Source: Micromonospora sp. WMMD1102 (GTDB lineage: Bacteria; Actinomycetota; Actinomycetes; Mycobacteriales; Micromonosporaceae). Taken from it: a stretch of 64,000 nucleotides of DNA. The stretch's first letter is position 1. Each line of letters begins with the position of its first letter. The stretch covers positions 67,507 to 131,506 of the forward strand of contig NZ_JARUBN010000002.1 in the NCBI RefSeq assembly GCF_029626265.1, given 5' to 3'. A model generated the notes under the pieces. It saw nothing but the letters and a program-made list of their open reading frames with translations, was not told the DNA's origin and searched no databases. Position numbers and translations under genes: made by a program. This document shows positions 7,950 through 16,931 of this stretch, piece by piece.

Positions 7950-8864
7950 CTAGACCGAGGCGGCCAACTTGGCGGCCACCTCACCGATCAGGGCCGCACT
8001 GTCCGCGTCAGACAGGGCAGCCCCGCGCAGCCGCTCATGCAACTGCACATACCCGTCGACCTCGGCAGCGTCCGTGATCAGCAGATCGGTCGTTACCGTG
8101 TCGACGATGACGATCGTGGGATCGTCCCGGTCAGCGTACGAGTAGATCGTGTACGGAGATCGAGGTGCCGCGCCGATCCCGTTCGCCACCTGCGCATCCA
8201 CCGGCAACACCTGGACACTCACATCGCGGCGCTTCGCCAGGTCAAGCAGGTGGTGAAGCTGGTCGAGCATGACCGGGGGTGGCACCGGCCAGCGCCGCAC
8301 GGTCTGCTCCTCCAGGATCACCGCGTACCGCTCCTCCTCCGACACGACGCCGAAGATCTCCGCCTGACGTCGGAGCCGGCCGGCGACGACCGCATCCACA
8401 TCTACGTCCTGCCCGTCGGTGCCGACCTGCGCCCGGTAGCGCGCGTAAGCCTCCGTCTGTACCGGGCCGGGCAGCAACGCCACGCCGTAGTCGAGGATCA
8501 GCTCTGTCCGATACTCGGCCATCGCGAACGCCCGCTGCCGGTTCCGCATCGGGTCGGGGCCGCCCATGAACGCGTACTCGGGCCGGTCCCACCAGCCGCC
8601 CTCGGCGCCATCCTCAGCGCACGCGTCGAGCACGTCCCACAGGTCACTGCCGCGCTCCACGTCAAGCGCCCGAACTGTTTTGCGCGCCAGCGTGAGATTC
8701 GTCTTCCGGGTCAGGTTCTCCGCCGGCTGCTCCAGGCGGCCAACCAGCGACTTGCTGACACCGGCCCGCTCCGCAAGCCCTGCGAGCGTGTAGCCCCGCT
8801 CGGCGCGAAGCCGGCCCAGTTCGCGGGCGAGGCGGATGCGTCTCGACAGAGGATTACCAGCCAT
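7950..8864 (-). CDS. XRE-family regulator with DUF5753
   Basis: A 304-aa protein with an N-terminal HTH_XRE domain (about residues 10-70: LGRLRAERGYTLAGLAERAG, KSLVGRLEQ) and a DUF5753 C-terminal domain (about 100-295), including the IPGPVQTEAYAR-like segment LLPGPVQTEAYARYRA. ATG 8864 is chosen; the open frame extends upstream to a TTG without support. It forms the common actinomycete operon with the downstream DUF397 gene. Confidence 0.9.
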   Translation of the reverse strand: MAGNPLSRRIRLARELGRLRAERGYTLAGLAERAGVSKSLVGRLEQPAENLTRKTNLTLARKTVRALDVERGSDLWDVLDACAEDGAEGGWWDRPEYAFMGGPDPMRNRQRAFAMAEYRTELILDYGVALLPGPVQTEAYARYRAQVGTDGQDVDVDAVVAGRLRRQAEIFGVVSEEERYAVILEEQTVRRWPVPPPVMLDQLHHLLDLAKRRDVSVQVLPVDAQVANGIGAAPRSPYTIYSYADRDDPTIVIVDTVTTDLLITDAAEVDGYVQLHERLRGAALSDADSAALIGEVAAKLAASV

Positions 8865-8982
8865 GAAGTCCCCGTTTCCGATTGGAGATTCCCCCGTGGG
8901 CAACGCACATCGTACCGACGGGTACAGCCTGTGAGGTAGTGGTGCATTTACCGCTATCCTTGACGGCAGGACACGGCAATGT

Positions 8983-9015
8983 GAGGGGCCCCGGTACGCG
9001 TCTCCGGGGCCCCTC
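8983..9015 (-). terminator. Palindromic terminator of the transfer operon
   Basis: A perfect 12-bp stem, GAGGGGCCCCGG and its complement at 9004-9015, directly at the end of the leftward gene that stops at 9014. There is no strong U-run, so termination efficiency is uncertain. Confidence 0.55.
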
Positions 9016-9346
9016 AAGCCTTCTTCGTACGCACGGGCAGCAGCTCGACCCGATCACGCTTCCTAGCCAGCGGCCCGGACCGGAGAGTCCGCAGGAACTC
9101 GTCGGCGCACGACACAACCTCCACGTCGCCGCACCACACCCGCACCCGCCAACCGGCCAGCCGCTCCCAGTCGGGTTCGACATCCCAGAACAGCAGCGCC
9201 ATCTTCTCCGCCGCGAACCGCTCAGCCCACTCGTGTTGCTCCTGCGGGGCGCCGGGCACGGACAGGGTGCCGAACGTTTGTACCTCGCCTCGTCGGCCGT
9301 GGACCCGCCACTGCCAGACTGTCGCTCCCCCGTGACATGCGCTCAC
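9014..9346 (-). CDS. Hypothetical protein at the end of the transfer-like operon
   Basis: A 110-aa soluble protein. The start is GTG 9346 in a GTGA overlap with the preceding gene. It contains WERLAGWRVRVWCGDVEVV and a basic C-terminus. Its role is unknown, but strict coupling ties it to the GIY-YIG and FtsK genes upstream. Confidence 0.55.
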   Translation of the reverse strand: MSACHGGATVWQWRVHGRRGEVQTFGTLSVPGAPQEQHEWAERFAAEKMALLFWDVEPDWERLAGWRVRVWCGDVEVVSCADEFLRTLRSGPLARKRDRVELLPVRTKKA

Positions 9347-10107
9347 CTGCGACGCCGCCTCGGCCGGGTCACCCGACGCCACCAGCGGCGCACCCGCGCG
9401 TAGCCGATCGACCCCCACACGACGGCGAACGGCGCGCACGCGACAGCAGCAGCCGGGGCTATCCGCAGCTCGTCCCACAACAGCCACGACCCGCGCAGCC
9501 CGACAGCGAAGAACGCCAGCCAGAGCACAGCCAGGCCGGACACCCACCATCGGCGTCGATCCCACCACCGGGCCAGCCGGGACCGAGAAGCACGGGTCGG
9601 CGTCTGCGGCCCGCTGGCACGCCTCGGACGCGGAACCCGGTCCTTCGGCGGCGGCACCCAGCCCGGCTCACGCCGCTGCCGGTGCTCGACAGCACGCCAA
9701 ATCTCGATCCGGTCCGGGTTGTCCGTATTGAACTCGTAGTTGTAGACCGGCCGCTGCGGCGCCTGACCGGGAGCAAGAGTCACACCGTGCTTGATGTAGT
9801 ACTGCTCCCGGGCGTCGAGTTCAGCGTCAGTCCACCAACCCTCTTCGATCGTCCACGACCCGCCGACGATGGTGTCGGAGAACGGCTGGCAGTCGCGGTG
9901 CTGCTCCTCTCGCTGCTTCACCGTCTGCCGGGACTTGCCGACGTAGCCGACTACCACCTGACCGGCGATCGGCATCCCGTGGGCATCAACCGCCCAGCAT
10001 GGGATGCCGTACACGGCGCCACGGCGACGCACATCGGGCGACGGCAACGACTTCGCGGGCCGGGTCGCACCTATCGCGCCCGGCCCGCGAACAGTGTTGG
10101 CGACCAC
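9343..10107 (-). CDS. GIY-YIG-like nuclease with C-terminal membrane anchor
   Basis: A 254-aa protein. Residues about 30-140 show GIY-YIG features: VYGIP, then VVVGYVGKSRQTVKQREEQH, an acidic TDAELDAREQYYI and PVYNYEFN, which could supply the Tyr, Arg, His, Glu and Asn of the fold. Two C-terminal hydrophobic helices (about 190-212 and 215-240) would anchor it in the membrane. It lies three bases from the FtsK gene. A DNA-processing or nicking role in DNA transfer is an inference; the fold call is by motif only. Confidence 0.6.
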   Translation of the reverse strand: MVANTVRGPGAIGATRPAKSLPSPDVRRRGAVYGIPCWAVDAHGMPIAGQVVVGYVGKSRQTVKQREEQHRDCQPFSDTIVGGSWTIEEGWWTDAELDAREQYYIKHGVTLAPGQAPQRPVYNYEFNTDNPDRIEIWRAVEHRQRREPGWVPPPKDRVPRPRRASGPQTPTRASRSRLARWWDRRRWWVSGLAVLWLAFFAVGLRGSWLLWDELRIAPAAAVACAPFAVVWGSIGYARVRRWWRRVTRPRRRRR

Positions 10108-10110
10108 CGG

Positions 10111-12300
10111 TCAGCCCTTGTGGGGATCCGTCATGCGCGGCCCGCGCGTGTACGGCTCCCGCTGGCCTGCCTGGAACAGAATCCCCACCTCGGGACGGGC
10201 ATCGTCCTTCATCCAGCCATTGACGGTCTGGTAGGTGGTCGCATACCCCTCGGCCTCCAACTGCCTGTGTACTGCCGTCGGGCCGACCCCTGCCTCACCG
10301 GCGTCCCAGACGAGCTGCCGCATACGGATTCGGGGGATCGGCTTCCGCTTCCCAGCCGAGTCCGTCGCCGGGGCGCCATCCTTCAGCCACGACTCGACGA
10401 CACTCCAGTCCGCCTGCGGCAGATCCTCCTCAACAGGGCCGGGATCCGGCAGCGGTTCCACCTCGGCCATCCGCTGCTGCGCCGCATCCAGGGCGTTCAT
10501 CGCCTCACCCAGCGACGGACCCTGCACCCGAGGCGTTTCCCGCTCACCCGACGACGGCTGCCGGTCGGCGGTCGCCGAGACAGGCTGACGCTGCGCCGCG
10601 ACCTTGGCTGCGGCGGGGAAGATGATGGACCGGGTGCGAGTCCACCGATCGGTGTACACGCCCGTGAACTTCCCCTGATCCTTGAACCCCTCCGGCGTAC
10701 GCACGTCCAGAACCAACGTGTCACACCGGGCGATCGACGCGGCGTCGAGCTGGGGACGCCACGGAGCGACGGTGATCGAATCGGCGTCGATCCGGGCAGG
10801 CTCGATCCGCCACCCCTTGAACTTCTCCGGCGGGGCCGCATCCGACGACCAGACACCCGCACCCCGGACGCGCATCGACGACATGTCGAACCGCCCCGAC
10901 CGCCACGTCCGGTCGAACAGGTACTGCAACTGCTCCTCATCCTGGACGCGCATCCCGACCCGCTCGCGGGACTGGGTGACCATCGCCCGGGGGATGTACG
11001 TCGAAGTCGCTTCGAGCGCGCAGGAAACAACCCGGACCCCGGCGCCACGGCCGGTGTCGGAGATCTGCCGCAGGTTCTCCGCCACACCGGGCGGGAGGCT
11101 GCCGAACTCGTCGACCACGATCACGATTTCGGGGACCTCCGGCGAAACCATGATCTTGTCCCAGTTGTTTTCGAACATCAACTGCTCGTAGTCGGCGGTC
11201 CGGTTCGCGACGATCGCCAACGCCGCCTCGGTCATCAGCAGCGCCTCTTCGGCGTTCGGCGCGATCCAGTCGATCGCCGGAGCCTCCACCCGCCCCTCAT
11301 GCCACGCCCGAGCCCACGGACGCGGATACCGGCCGTTACCGGTCAGGTCGATCGCCCACACCAGCGCATCCGTGCACCGGACGAGCTGGCGGGTAAGCAC
11401 GTTGAGCTGGTTCGACTTTCCGGAGTCGACCTGGCCGACCAACACCATGTTGTTGTAGCGGATGTTGACGGTCGCCTCGGTCCGATCCGACCGGATGCCG
11501 ATGCTCAGCGGGTTCTCGATCGTCTCCTGGGTGCAGTCGTCCGGCAGGTGGTGGTCCTCCGCCATCGCATCGACGGTGCCGACCCGGATGTGCACCACCC
11601 GCCGGCCGACGTGCGGGTCGATGACCTCGACCGCGCAGCCTTCGGGTACGTCCATCGCTGTTGCGAGGGTCTTCTCGTACGGCTTGATGTCCTCGATCGT
11701 CGTACCGTCCGCCGGGAGGGTGATGTCGAGGGTGAAGCCGGTGTTCGGGTTCCAGAACTCGACACCTTCGACCTTCACCTCCCGCTTCGTCTGCCGGCGG
11801 ATCTCCGTCTGCCACAGGGCGGCGATCCGGTCGTGCTCCGACGCCAACACCGCCGCCTGCGCCTCCAGTCGCAGCCGCTCCAGCTCGGCGGACACCTCCT
11901 GCTGCCGCTCCTCCTCCGCCTTCCGCTCCTCTCGCTGGAACGCGAGCCCGGTGAGCGCGGCGCCGATCGTTCCGACCAGCAGCGACGCCAACGCGGTCGT
12001 CGACCACGGGCCGGAGAACGGCTCCGCCGTCGCGGTCGCGAGCGCATACGTCGACCAGCCGCCGGCACCCATCCAGCACAGTGCCCGATACGCGAGCGCC
12101 TTCCCCGGCGCATCCTGCGCCAGCGAGGCAATCGTCGCCCCGGTCGCGGCGAACGTCCCGCCGACGAGTCCCCACAGCGGGTCCACACCGGCAAGATCGG
12201 CGACCATCGTCAGGCCGAGCGCCGACGCCGACGAGTTCACGACACCGGAGATCGGGCCGTGACCCGGCCCGAAACTCCAGTCGACTCGACGGGCAGCCAT
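10111..12300 (-). CDS. FtsK/SpoIIIE-type DNA translocase (conjugation-like)
   Basis: A 729-aa ATPase. It has N-terminal membrane helices (about residues 20-120), a coiled linker (125-175), and an FtsK motor domain with Walker A GQVDSGKS (289-296) and Walker B IVIVVDEFG (Asp397, Glu398). The C-terminal segment resembles a winged HTH (RMRQLVWDAGEAGVGPTAVH) that may recognise DNA. ATG 12300 overlaps the preceding stop as TGATG. Such proteins (TraB/TraSA type) move double-stranded DNA between mycelial cells in actinobacterial plasmids and AICEs. Beside phage tail genes its presence is notable. Confidence 0.85.
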   Translation of the reverse strand: MAARRVDWSFGPGHGPISGVVNSSASALGLTMVADLAGVDPLWGLVGGTFAATGATIASLAQDAPGKALAYRALCWMGAGGWSTYALATATAEPFSGPWSTTALASLLVGTIGAALTGLAFQREERKAEEERQQEVSAELERLRLEAQAAVLASEHDRIAALWQTEIRRQTKREVKVEGVEFWNPNTGFTLDITLPADGTTIEDIKPYEKTLATAMDVPEGCAVEVIDPHVGRRVVHIRVGTVDAMAEDHHLPDDCTQETIENPLSIGIRSDRTEATVNIRYNNMVLVGQVDSGKSNQLNVLTRQLVRCTDALVWAIDLTGNGRYPRPWARAWHEGRVEAPAIDWIAPNAEEALLMTEAALAIVANRTADYEQLMFENNWDKIMVSPEVPEIVIVVDEFGSLPPGVAENLRQISDTGRGAGVRVVSCALEATSTYIPRAMVTQSRERVGMRVQDEEQLQYLFDRTWRSGRFDMSSMRVRGAGVWSSDAAPPEKFKGWRIEPARIDADSITVAPWRPQLDAASIARCDTLVLDVRTPEGFKDQGKFTGVYTDRWTRTRSIIFPAAAKVAAQRQPVSATADRQPSSGERETPRVQGPSLGEAMNALDAAQQRMAEVEPLPDPGPVEEDLPQADWSVVESWLKDGAPATDSAGKRKPIPRIRMRQLVWDAGEAGVGPTAVHRQLEAEGYATTYQTVNGWMKDDARPEVGILFQAGQREPYTRGPRMTDPHKG

Positions 12301-13760
12301 CACTGACCGCCCTGGTTCCGGGTCATGTCCCACATCTCCTCGCCGACTCGCGGGTTCCGCAGCCGGTCGAGTTCCTTCTCGTGGATTCGCTCGATCGTCG
12401 GGCCGATCGTCTCCGACGCGGTCACGACGGCGGCCTGCGCCTTCGCCATCGCGTCGTACATGTCCTTGATCGACTGGTGGAGTGGCTGATCCTCCGCACG
12501 CGCGTAGTAGATCCGCAGCGCCTTGGACAGGTTCTCCAGGATCGTCGGCAGCAGGTGCGCCTCAGCGGTCACCTGAAGCATGCCGTGCGGCACGGTGCGG
12601 CGGGCGGCGAGGAGGAAGTCGTCGGAAGCGACGAGCAGCGGGTGCTTCATGATGATCAGTCCTTCGGGTCGGTTGACGGGGGTCGGGGTGCTGCTGGGTG
12701 GGGTGGCGATGCGCGGAATCGGTGCGGGTGCCGGCTTCCGTTGCGGGTCTCCGACTGGCACGGCAGTCGCCGACCGGCGCACCTGCGTGTTGACGGCGGC
12801 GGCCTTCGACTTCGCCATCGCCTGAGCCAGTCGGGCGTCACGGCGGGCGTTGAGTCGCTGCCGGGCAGCCTCGCGACGCTTCCGCCCCCGGCGGGCATCC
12901 CACGCCACCTTCCCGGCCGCGAGACCAGCGGCCGCGAGGCCAGCAGTCGCGCGACGCAACGGGCCACGGTGCTTCGGCTTGTCACCGGTGACCGCCTTCC
13001 GCGCCGCAGCCCACGCCTGTCGCGGGGTCGGCCGCTTACCGTCCGCTGGGGTGGCGGTCGCGGACCGGATGGCATCCGACATGCGCGGCCCCGGCTCGCG
13101 ACGGTTCGCGAGCTTCCGTCGGGCGGCGGCGACCTTGCTTCCGGTCAGCGGCGACTTCGACGACGAGCCCGGCTTTGACCCGGCACGCCGGAACCCGGCG
13201 GGCCCGCCATGCGATCCGCCGCCCGAGCTGCGCCCCTGGCCACCGAACAGGCCACCGCCACGACCCCGGCCGGACGCGCCGGCCCGGGGAGACGGTGACG
13301 GCTTACTGCCGGCCGGGCGCCCGCCACCGGCAGCACGGCCGGCGGTAGACGGACGACCCCCGCCGCTTGCGCGGTTGGCACTGCTGCGGCCCGGGGTGCC
13401 GGCACTCGACCGGCCCGCCCGAGGCAGCCCACCTGCTCGGCCACCCGACGACGACCGGCCGGGCGAACCGAACAGGCCCCCGCCACCCCCGCCACCTCCG
13501 GACTGGCGTGCCTGCTTCGCCGCCCGAGCACCACCCGCCTTCCGGCCAGCAGACGCCGCAGCAACAGCAGCAGCACCGGCAGCGCCAGCGGCGAGGACCA
13601 TCCCGCCGCCAGCGGTGACAACGGTCGCCCCGCCGATCACGGCTGCGTTCAGGGCTCCGACAGCGACCGGGCGCACCGACACCGTCGGACGAGTAGCTGC
13701 CCGCGACTTGGCGGGCTTAGGTGCCGCCTGCTGCGGCGTGATCGTGGTGGTATCGGACAT
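12300..13760 (-). CDS. Low-complexity Gly/Arg/Ser-rich protein of the transfer module
   Basis: A 486-aa protein. Residues about 33-70 form a hydrophobic Ala/Gly/Val segment likely to span the membrane. Residues 80-350 are disordered, dominated by Gly, Ser, Arg, Pro and Lys with repeated GGGRP and GRSS motifs. The last 110 residues (from MKHPLLVASDDF) form an ordered helical domain. It overlaps the FtsK gene by one base, so it probably works with it. The basic disordered tract could bind DNA. No family confidently recognised. Confidence 0.65.
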   Translation of the reverse strand: MSDTTTITPQQAAPKPAKSRAATRPTVSVRPVAVGALNAAVIGGATVVTAGGGMVLAAGAAGAAAVAAASAGRKAGGARAAKQARQSGGGGGGGGLFGSPGRSSSGGRAGGLPRAGRSSAGTPGRSSANRASGGGRPSTAGRAAGGGRPAGSKPSPSPRAGASGRGRGGGLFGGQGRSSGGGSHGGPAGFRRAGSKPGSSSKSPLTGSKVAAARRKLANRREPGPRMSDAIRSATATPADGKRPTPRQAWAAARKAVTGDKPKHRGPLRRATAGLAAAGLAAGKVAWDARRGRKRREAARQRLNARRDARLAQAMAKSKAAAVNTQVRRSATAVPVGDPQRKPAPAPIPRIATPPSSTPTPVNRPEGLIIMKHPLLVASDDFLLAARRTVPHGMLQVTAEAHLLPTILENLSKALRIYYARAEDQPLHQSIKDMYDAMAKAQAAVVTASETIGPTIERIHEKELDRLRNPRVGEEMWDMTRNQGGQ

Positions 13761-13933
13761 TCCCGGCCTCCCCTCCTTGGTTACTGGTTGTTGATGTCGC
13801 GGTTAGCGGTTAGCGCCGTCATCGGCGACAACCGAGGCGGATTCAGGGTCCACGCAGTGCAGCCCCCCCCTCTGACCTGGGGCGATATCCGCGATGACGG
13901 CGCCAACCGATATCGCCACGCCAACACGGACAG
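13761..13933. other. Gap of about 170 bases without a supported gene
   Basis: Contains a C-rich run and no convincing ribosome site or frame. It may hold the 3' leader of the 83-aa gene transcript; nothing else is seen. Confidence 0.4.
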
Positions 13934-14185
13934 TCACCGACGTTCGCGGATGCGCTCGTAGAACGCGGCCAGGATCAGCAGTGCCACCACCCCGCCGAGG
14001 ATCTGCGCCTGCCCGGTCCGGTCGGCGTACAGCCACGACCACAGGGCCAGCAGGCCGAAGACACCGGCGGTCCCGGCAAGCCCAGTCGACAGCGGCATCA
14101 CCGCCGCGACCTGCCCGTTTGTCGGCTCCGGCTCGGTGGCCATGGCCACGGCGGTGCTGGTTCGCCGCACCAGGTCAGTCGTCAT
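13934..14185 (-). CDS. Small two-span membrane protein
   Basis: An 83-aa protein starting at ATG 14185 after AAGGAGGACCG. Two membrane helices (about residues 34-52 and 58-75) are followed by a basic ERIRERR tail. It is coupled (ATGA) to a 22-codon reading frame upstream. Likely part of the transfer or envelope apparatus of the element. Confidence 0.7.
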   Translation of the reverse strand: MTTDLVRRTSTAVAMATEPEPTNGQVAAVMPLSTGLAGTAGVFGLLALWSWLYADRTGQAQILGGVVALLILAAFYERIRERR

Positions 14186-14250
14186 CGGTCCTCCTTCTTC
14201 GGCCCGGTCGGCATCGGGTCCGGCCACGGCCATCCGTACGTCACGTCCAT
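14182..14250 (-). CDS. Micro-ORF, 22 aa
   Basis: ATG 14250 is preceded by GGAGGACGAG and the stop overlaps the next ATG by four bases. The peptide MDVTYGWPWPDPMPTGPKK... is Pro/Trp-rich. It may be a leader that couples translation, or a real small protein. Confidence 0.45.
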   Translation of the reverse strand: MDVTYGWPWPDPMPTGPKKEDR

Positions 14251-14366
14251 CTCGTCCTCCTCGGGTTCTTCGGCTCATTCGGGTCGTCGAGGACCCTTCG
14301 TTTCCACGTCTCGGCTTCCTGTCGGATCGCCTCGGCACTATCCGGTGAGGGCTGCGGCGAGGCCAC
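14241..14366 (-). CDS. Small ORF, 41 aa
   Basis: GTG 14366 follows AAGGAGGA at good spacing, overlaps the end of the 634-aa gene and ends inside the start of the 22-codon ORF. The peptide is charged and helical (AEAIRQEAETWKRRVLDD). The strong ribosome site supports translation; function unknown. Confidence 0.45.
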   Translation of the reverse strand: MASPQPSPDSAEAIRQEAETWKRRVLDDPNEPKNPRRTRWT

Positions 14367-16242
14367 GGCTGTCCTCCTTGTCGTCGTCGGAGAGGTCCCC
14401 ACCGCTCGCCCCGCTGCCGCTCTCCGAACGCCGACCGGCGCCGTTCACCGACGGGCTCCCCGCCTCCCCGGTGAGGGCTCTCCGCCCGTTCCCCGCAGCG
14501 GCACTCCGGTGGTGCTCCGCGATCGCAGACTGGAGACGCTGGAGACGCTCCCCGCCCGCCCCGGTGATGTCCCGAATCTGCGGCTGCGACCACTGCCACT
14601 CCGGCTCCGGATGTGCGCGGAGAAGCGCCTGAAGTGCCTCTTCGTCGCTCATCCGGGGCCGGTTGGATGCCCCGCCGGTCTTGGCGGAGAGGCCACCCCG
14701 CTGTCCGGTGCGCCCCTTGCGGGCCTCCCCGTTGCGGTAGTCGGAGAGCTTCACCGTCGACATCTCTGCCCGGATCCGGGCGACCGTCTCCGCCGTCTCC
14801 GCCTGCAACCGGGCCACCGTCTCCGACAGTTCGGCCCGGTGCTTTTCCGACACCTCGGAGAGCGTGCCCCGGAGAGCCGCCGCAGTCCTCTCCGCCTCCT
14901 GCGCGGAGAGCCGAGCGGCAGTCGTCTCCGACCGGGCGGCGGAGAGCTGTTCGGCGATCACCGCCGCCTCCTGCCGCGCTTCGATCCACTGCCCTTCGAG
15001 CCGGTCGAGACGCGCCTGTGCCTGCGCCAGTTCGGTGCGGGCGGTCGTCACCTGACGGTCGGCGAGGCTCTCCGCCCGGTGCACCGTCTCCGTCGCCTGC
15101 TGTCGCAGCCGGGCCATCTCCGCCTCAACGGCGGTGCGGGTCTCCTCTGCCTGCCGGAGAGCCGCAGCGGCACGGTTCTCCGCCGCCGTCTTCTCCGCCA
15201 CCGCCTGCCGCAGCCTCTCCGCCGTGTCGGTCCGCTGCTGCTTCTCCGTCTCGAAGTCGGCGACCACCTGAGCAAGCCGGGCAGACATCTCCGCCATCTC
15301 CTCGTCGCGGGCGGAGAGGACGTTGTCGAGTTGCTGCACCCGCGCCCACGGGGCGACCACCGACCACCACGGGGCAGGAAGGGTGCCCGTCTGCACGTTG
15401 ACCTTGAAGCGGGCGATCCGCTTCGCACGCCGCACCATCTCCAGGTGCGCGACCGCGTGGCGCACCGACCCGTACCAGACGATCTGGTCATCGGTCGGGG
15501 TGGCCGGCAGCGGGCGCGGCGGGTGGTTCTGCCACGCCAGCCAGGCGCACAGGGTGTTCGGCAGGTACGTGACCCAACGGAGGCCGAACACCGGGGAGAT
15601 CCGGGCGGTCTTCTTCTCCGTGTGGCTGCGGAACAGGTCCAACAGTTCGTGGAGGATCGCCATCGCACCGAGGGCCAGGAACGCGAGGTACATCGCGGCG
15701 AACGTGGACGCGATCGTGCGGTCGTACTCGTGCGAGAAGCCGATGGTCGCCGACACGGCGGTGGCGACCCACACAACCCGAGCCGCTCGGTTCGCGGACC
15801 GGCCGCCGCGCACAGCGGCGAACATGAGGACGGCGAATGCGATCGCCACGCCGTCGAGGGTGGCGGGGACGAGGTATTCCCAGCCACCGGTCCAGTTGAG
15901 GGTGTCGCGGCCCCAGCCGATCAGGTTCTTCGCCGAGCCGATGAGGACGCCGGCCCAGAGGATGACGGAGACGGCTACGGAGGCGTAGAAGAGGCCACCG
16001 AGCGGGTTGCTGCCGTCCTTGTTGGGGGTCGGGTTCGCGTTGCGCGCCTTGTTGAGTCGGTAGCGCATGACGAGGAGAGCGACGAAGAGGACCGCCGCCA
16101 GGGCGAGCCACACCAGCGCCGGAATGCTGTCCAACCAGCCGGCGAACTGGCCCCACATGCCCGGCTCGACCGGGGGTGTGACCGTGCCGACGGCCGGTGC
16201 CTCCCCGTCGTCGGGCCTGAACAGTGCGGACTCGTAGGTCAC
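14338..16242 (-). CDS. DUF2637 membrane protein with coiled coil and HTH-like C-terminus
   Basis: A 634-aa protein starting at GTG 16242, with GAGAGGAG upstream. It has five hydrophobic segments in the first 210 residues. The stretch YLVPATLDGVAIAFAVLMFA, followed by HEYDR, matches the DUF2637 core of actinobacterial plasmid transfer and regulatory (Spd/Tra-associated) proteins. About residues 300-500 form a long coiled coil. The C-terminus has an HTH-like block (SDEEALQALLRAHPEPEW, ITGAGGERLQRLQSAI), then a disordered tail. It probably anchors or regulates the DNA-transfer machinery. Confidence 0.75.
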   Translation of the reverse strand: MTYESALFRPDDGEAPAVGTVTPPVEPGMWGQFAGWLDSIPALVWLALAAVLFVALLVMRYRLNKARNANPTPNKDGSNPLGGLFYASVAVSVILWAGVLIGSAKNLIGWGRDTLNWTGGWEYLVPATLDGVAIAFAVLMFAAVRGGRSANRAARVVWVATAVSATIGFSHEYDRTIASTFAAMYLAFLALGAMAILHELLDLFRSHTEKKTARISPVFGLRWVTYLPNTLCAWLAWQNHPPRPLPATPTDDQIVWYGSVRHAVAHLEMVRRAKRIARFKVNVQTGTLPAPWWSVVAPWARVQQLDNVLSARDEEMAEMSARLAQVVADFETEKQQRTDTAERLRQAVAEKTAAENRAAAALRQAEETRTAVEAEMARLRQQATETVHRAESLADRQVTTARTELAQAQARLDRLEGQWIEARQEAAVIAEQLSAARSETTAARLSAQEAERTAAALRGTLSEVSEKHRAELSETVARLQAETAETVARIRAEMSTVKLSDYRNGEARKGRTGQRGGLSAKTGGASNRPRMSDEEALQALLRAHPEPEWQWSQPQIRDITGAGGERLQRLQSAIAEHHRSAAAGNGRRALTGEAGSPSVNGAGRRSESGSGASGGDLSDDDKEDSRGLAAALTG

Positions 16243-16308
16243 CGGCCGGCTCCTCTCTCTGGTCTGTGAGGTCTTCTCGGGTCGATCGACCATCACCGTC
16301 ATCAGTGT

Positions 16309-16450
16309 GCCACACTGTTGGAGGTAATGGAGGTTCGGGGGGTAGCAGAGGTCTTGGAGGTTTCGTGAACGCTGGAGGGTGTGTCCCTCCGGCCCATGCC
16401 TCACCTGCCAGAAGGTCTGCCAGACTGTGGTGACCTTGGAGGTTTTAGAG
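16309..16450. promoter_or_regulatory. Divergent promoter region with reiterated TGGAGGT
   Basis: Between the leftward DUF2637 operon and a rightward HTH gene. TGGAGGT recurs near 16319, 16328, 16355 and 16438, and a longer near-repeat, TGCCACACTGTTGG / TGCCAGACTGTGGTG, starts near 16309 and 16419. The repeats may bind the adjacent HTH protein or act as iterons. Confidence 0.4.
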
Positions 16451-16678
16451 GTGGGGGTTCTGGTGGGCGAGGGGCGTTGGCTGAGGATCGGCCAAGTGGC
16501 CGAGATCCTTGGCGTGCACACCAACACCGCACGGAACTACGCCGACACCGGCAAGTTCCGCCGGGTCCGCCGCCTTGCCGGCGGGGATCGGCGGATCTGG
16601 TCGGAAGACGTCGAGAGCTACCTCCGTGAGATGGAAGCGGAGCCTGAACGCGACCAAGGCGCCTCACCGCAGCAATAG
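16451..16678 (+). CDS. MerR/excisionase-type HTH protein
   Basis: A 75-aa protein from GTG 16451, nine bases after GGAGG. The core LRIGQVAEILGVHTNTARNYAD, then GGDRRIWSEDVESYLREM, is a classical HTH_17/MerR-like DNA-binding domain with an acidic tail. It diverges from the transfer operon, so it likely regulates transfer or excision. The open frame continues upstream but lacks a start signal. Confidence 0.7.
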   Translation: MGVLVGEGRWLRIGQVAEILGVHTNTARNYADTGKFRRVRRLAGGDRRIWSEDVESYLREMEAEPERDQGASPQQ

Positions 16679-16888
16679 CAAGCGAAGGCATCCCCGTTGG
16701 ATTCGCCACCTCAAGCTGCACTGCGGCCCTGACCTCAGTTGAGGCGGGGCCGCTTTCGTCGTGCCGTCGGACCGACTTGGACGACTGGCTGCCGAGCGAG
16801 GGATTGAGCCGGGAGTAGCGGGGTCTACGCTGGACGTGGCGGGTTGCCGGACCCCTGGGTTCGGGGTACACCGGCCCGCACAGACAAC

Positions 16889-16917
16889 GGCCCCGGCTTC
16901 GCGGTGAAGCCGGGGCC
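16889..16917. terminator. GC-rich hairpin
   Basis: GGCCCCGGCTTC, loop, and its complement. It is the first of three related GGCCCCGG...CCGGGGCC hairpins that bracket a 41-aa gene (others at 17081 and 17316). U-runs are weak. Confidence 0.6.
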
Positions 16918-16931
16918 ACTTGGTCTGTTCG

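Noticed and set aside
9337..12306. Very long open frame on the + strand (989 codons)
   Set aside because: It is the antisense shadow of the FtsK and GIY-YIG genes; composition is His/Arg/Pro-rich and there is no ribosome site.
13894..16269. Long open frame on the + strand (791 codons)
   Set aside because: Shadow of the DUF2637 gene, whose coiled-coil codons leave the opposite strand open.
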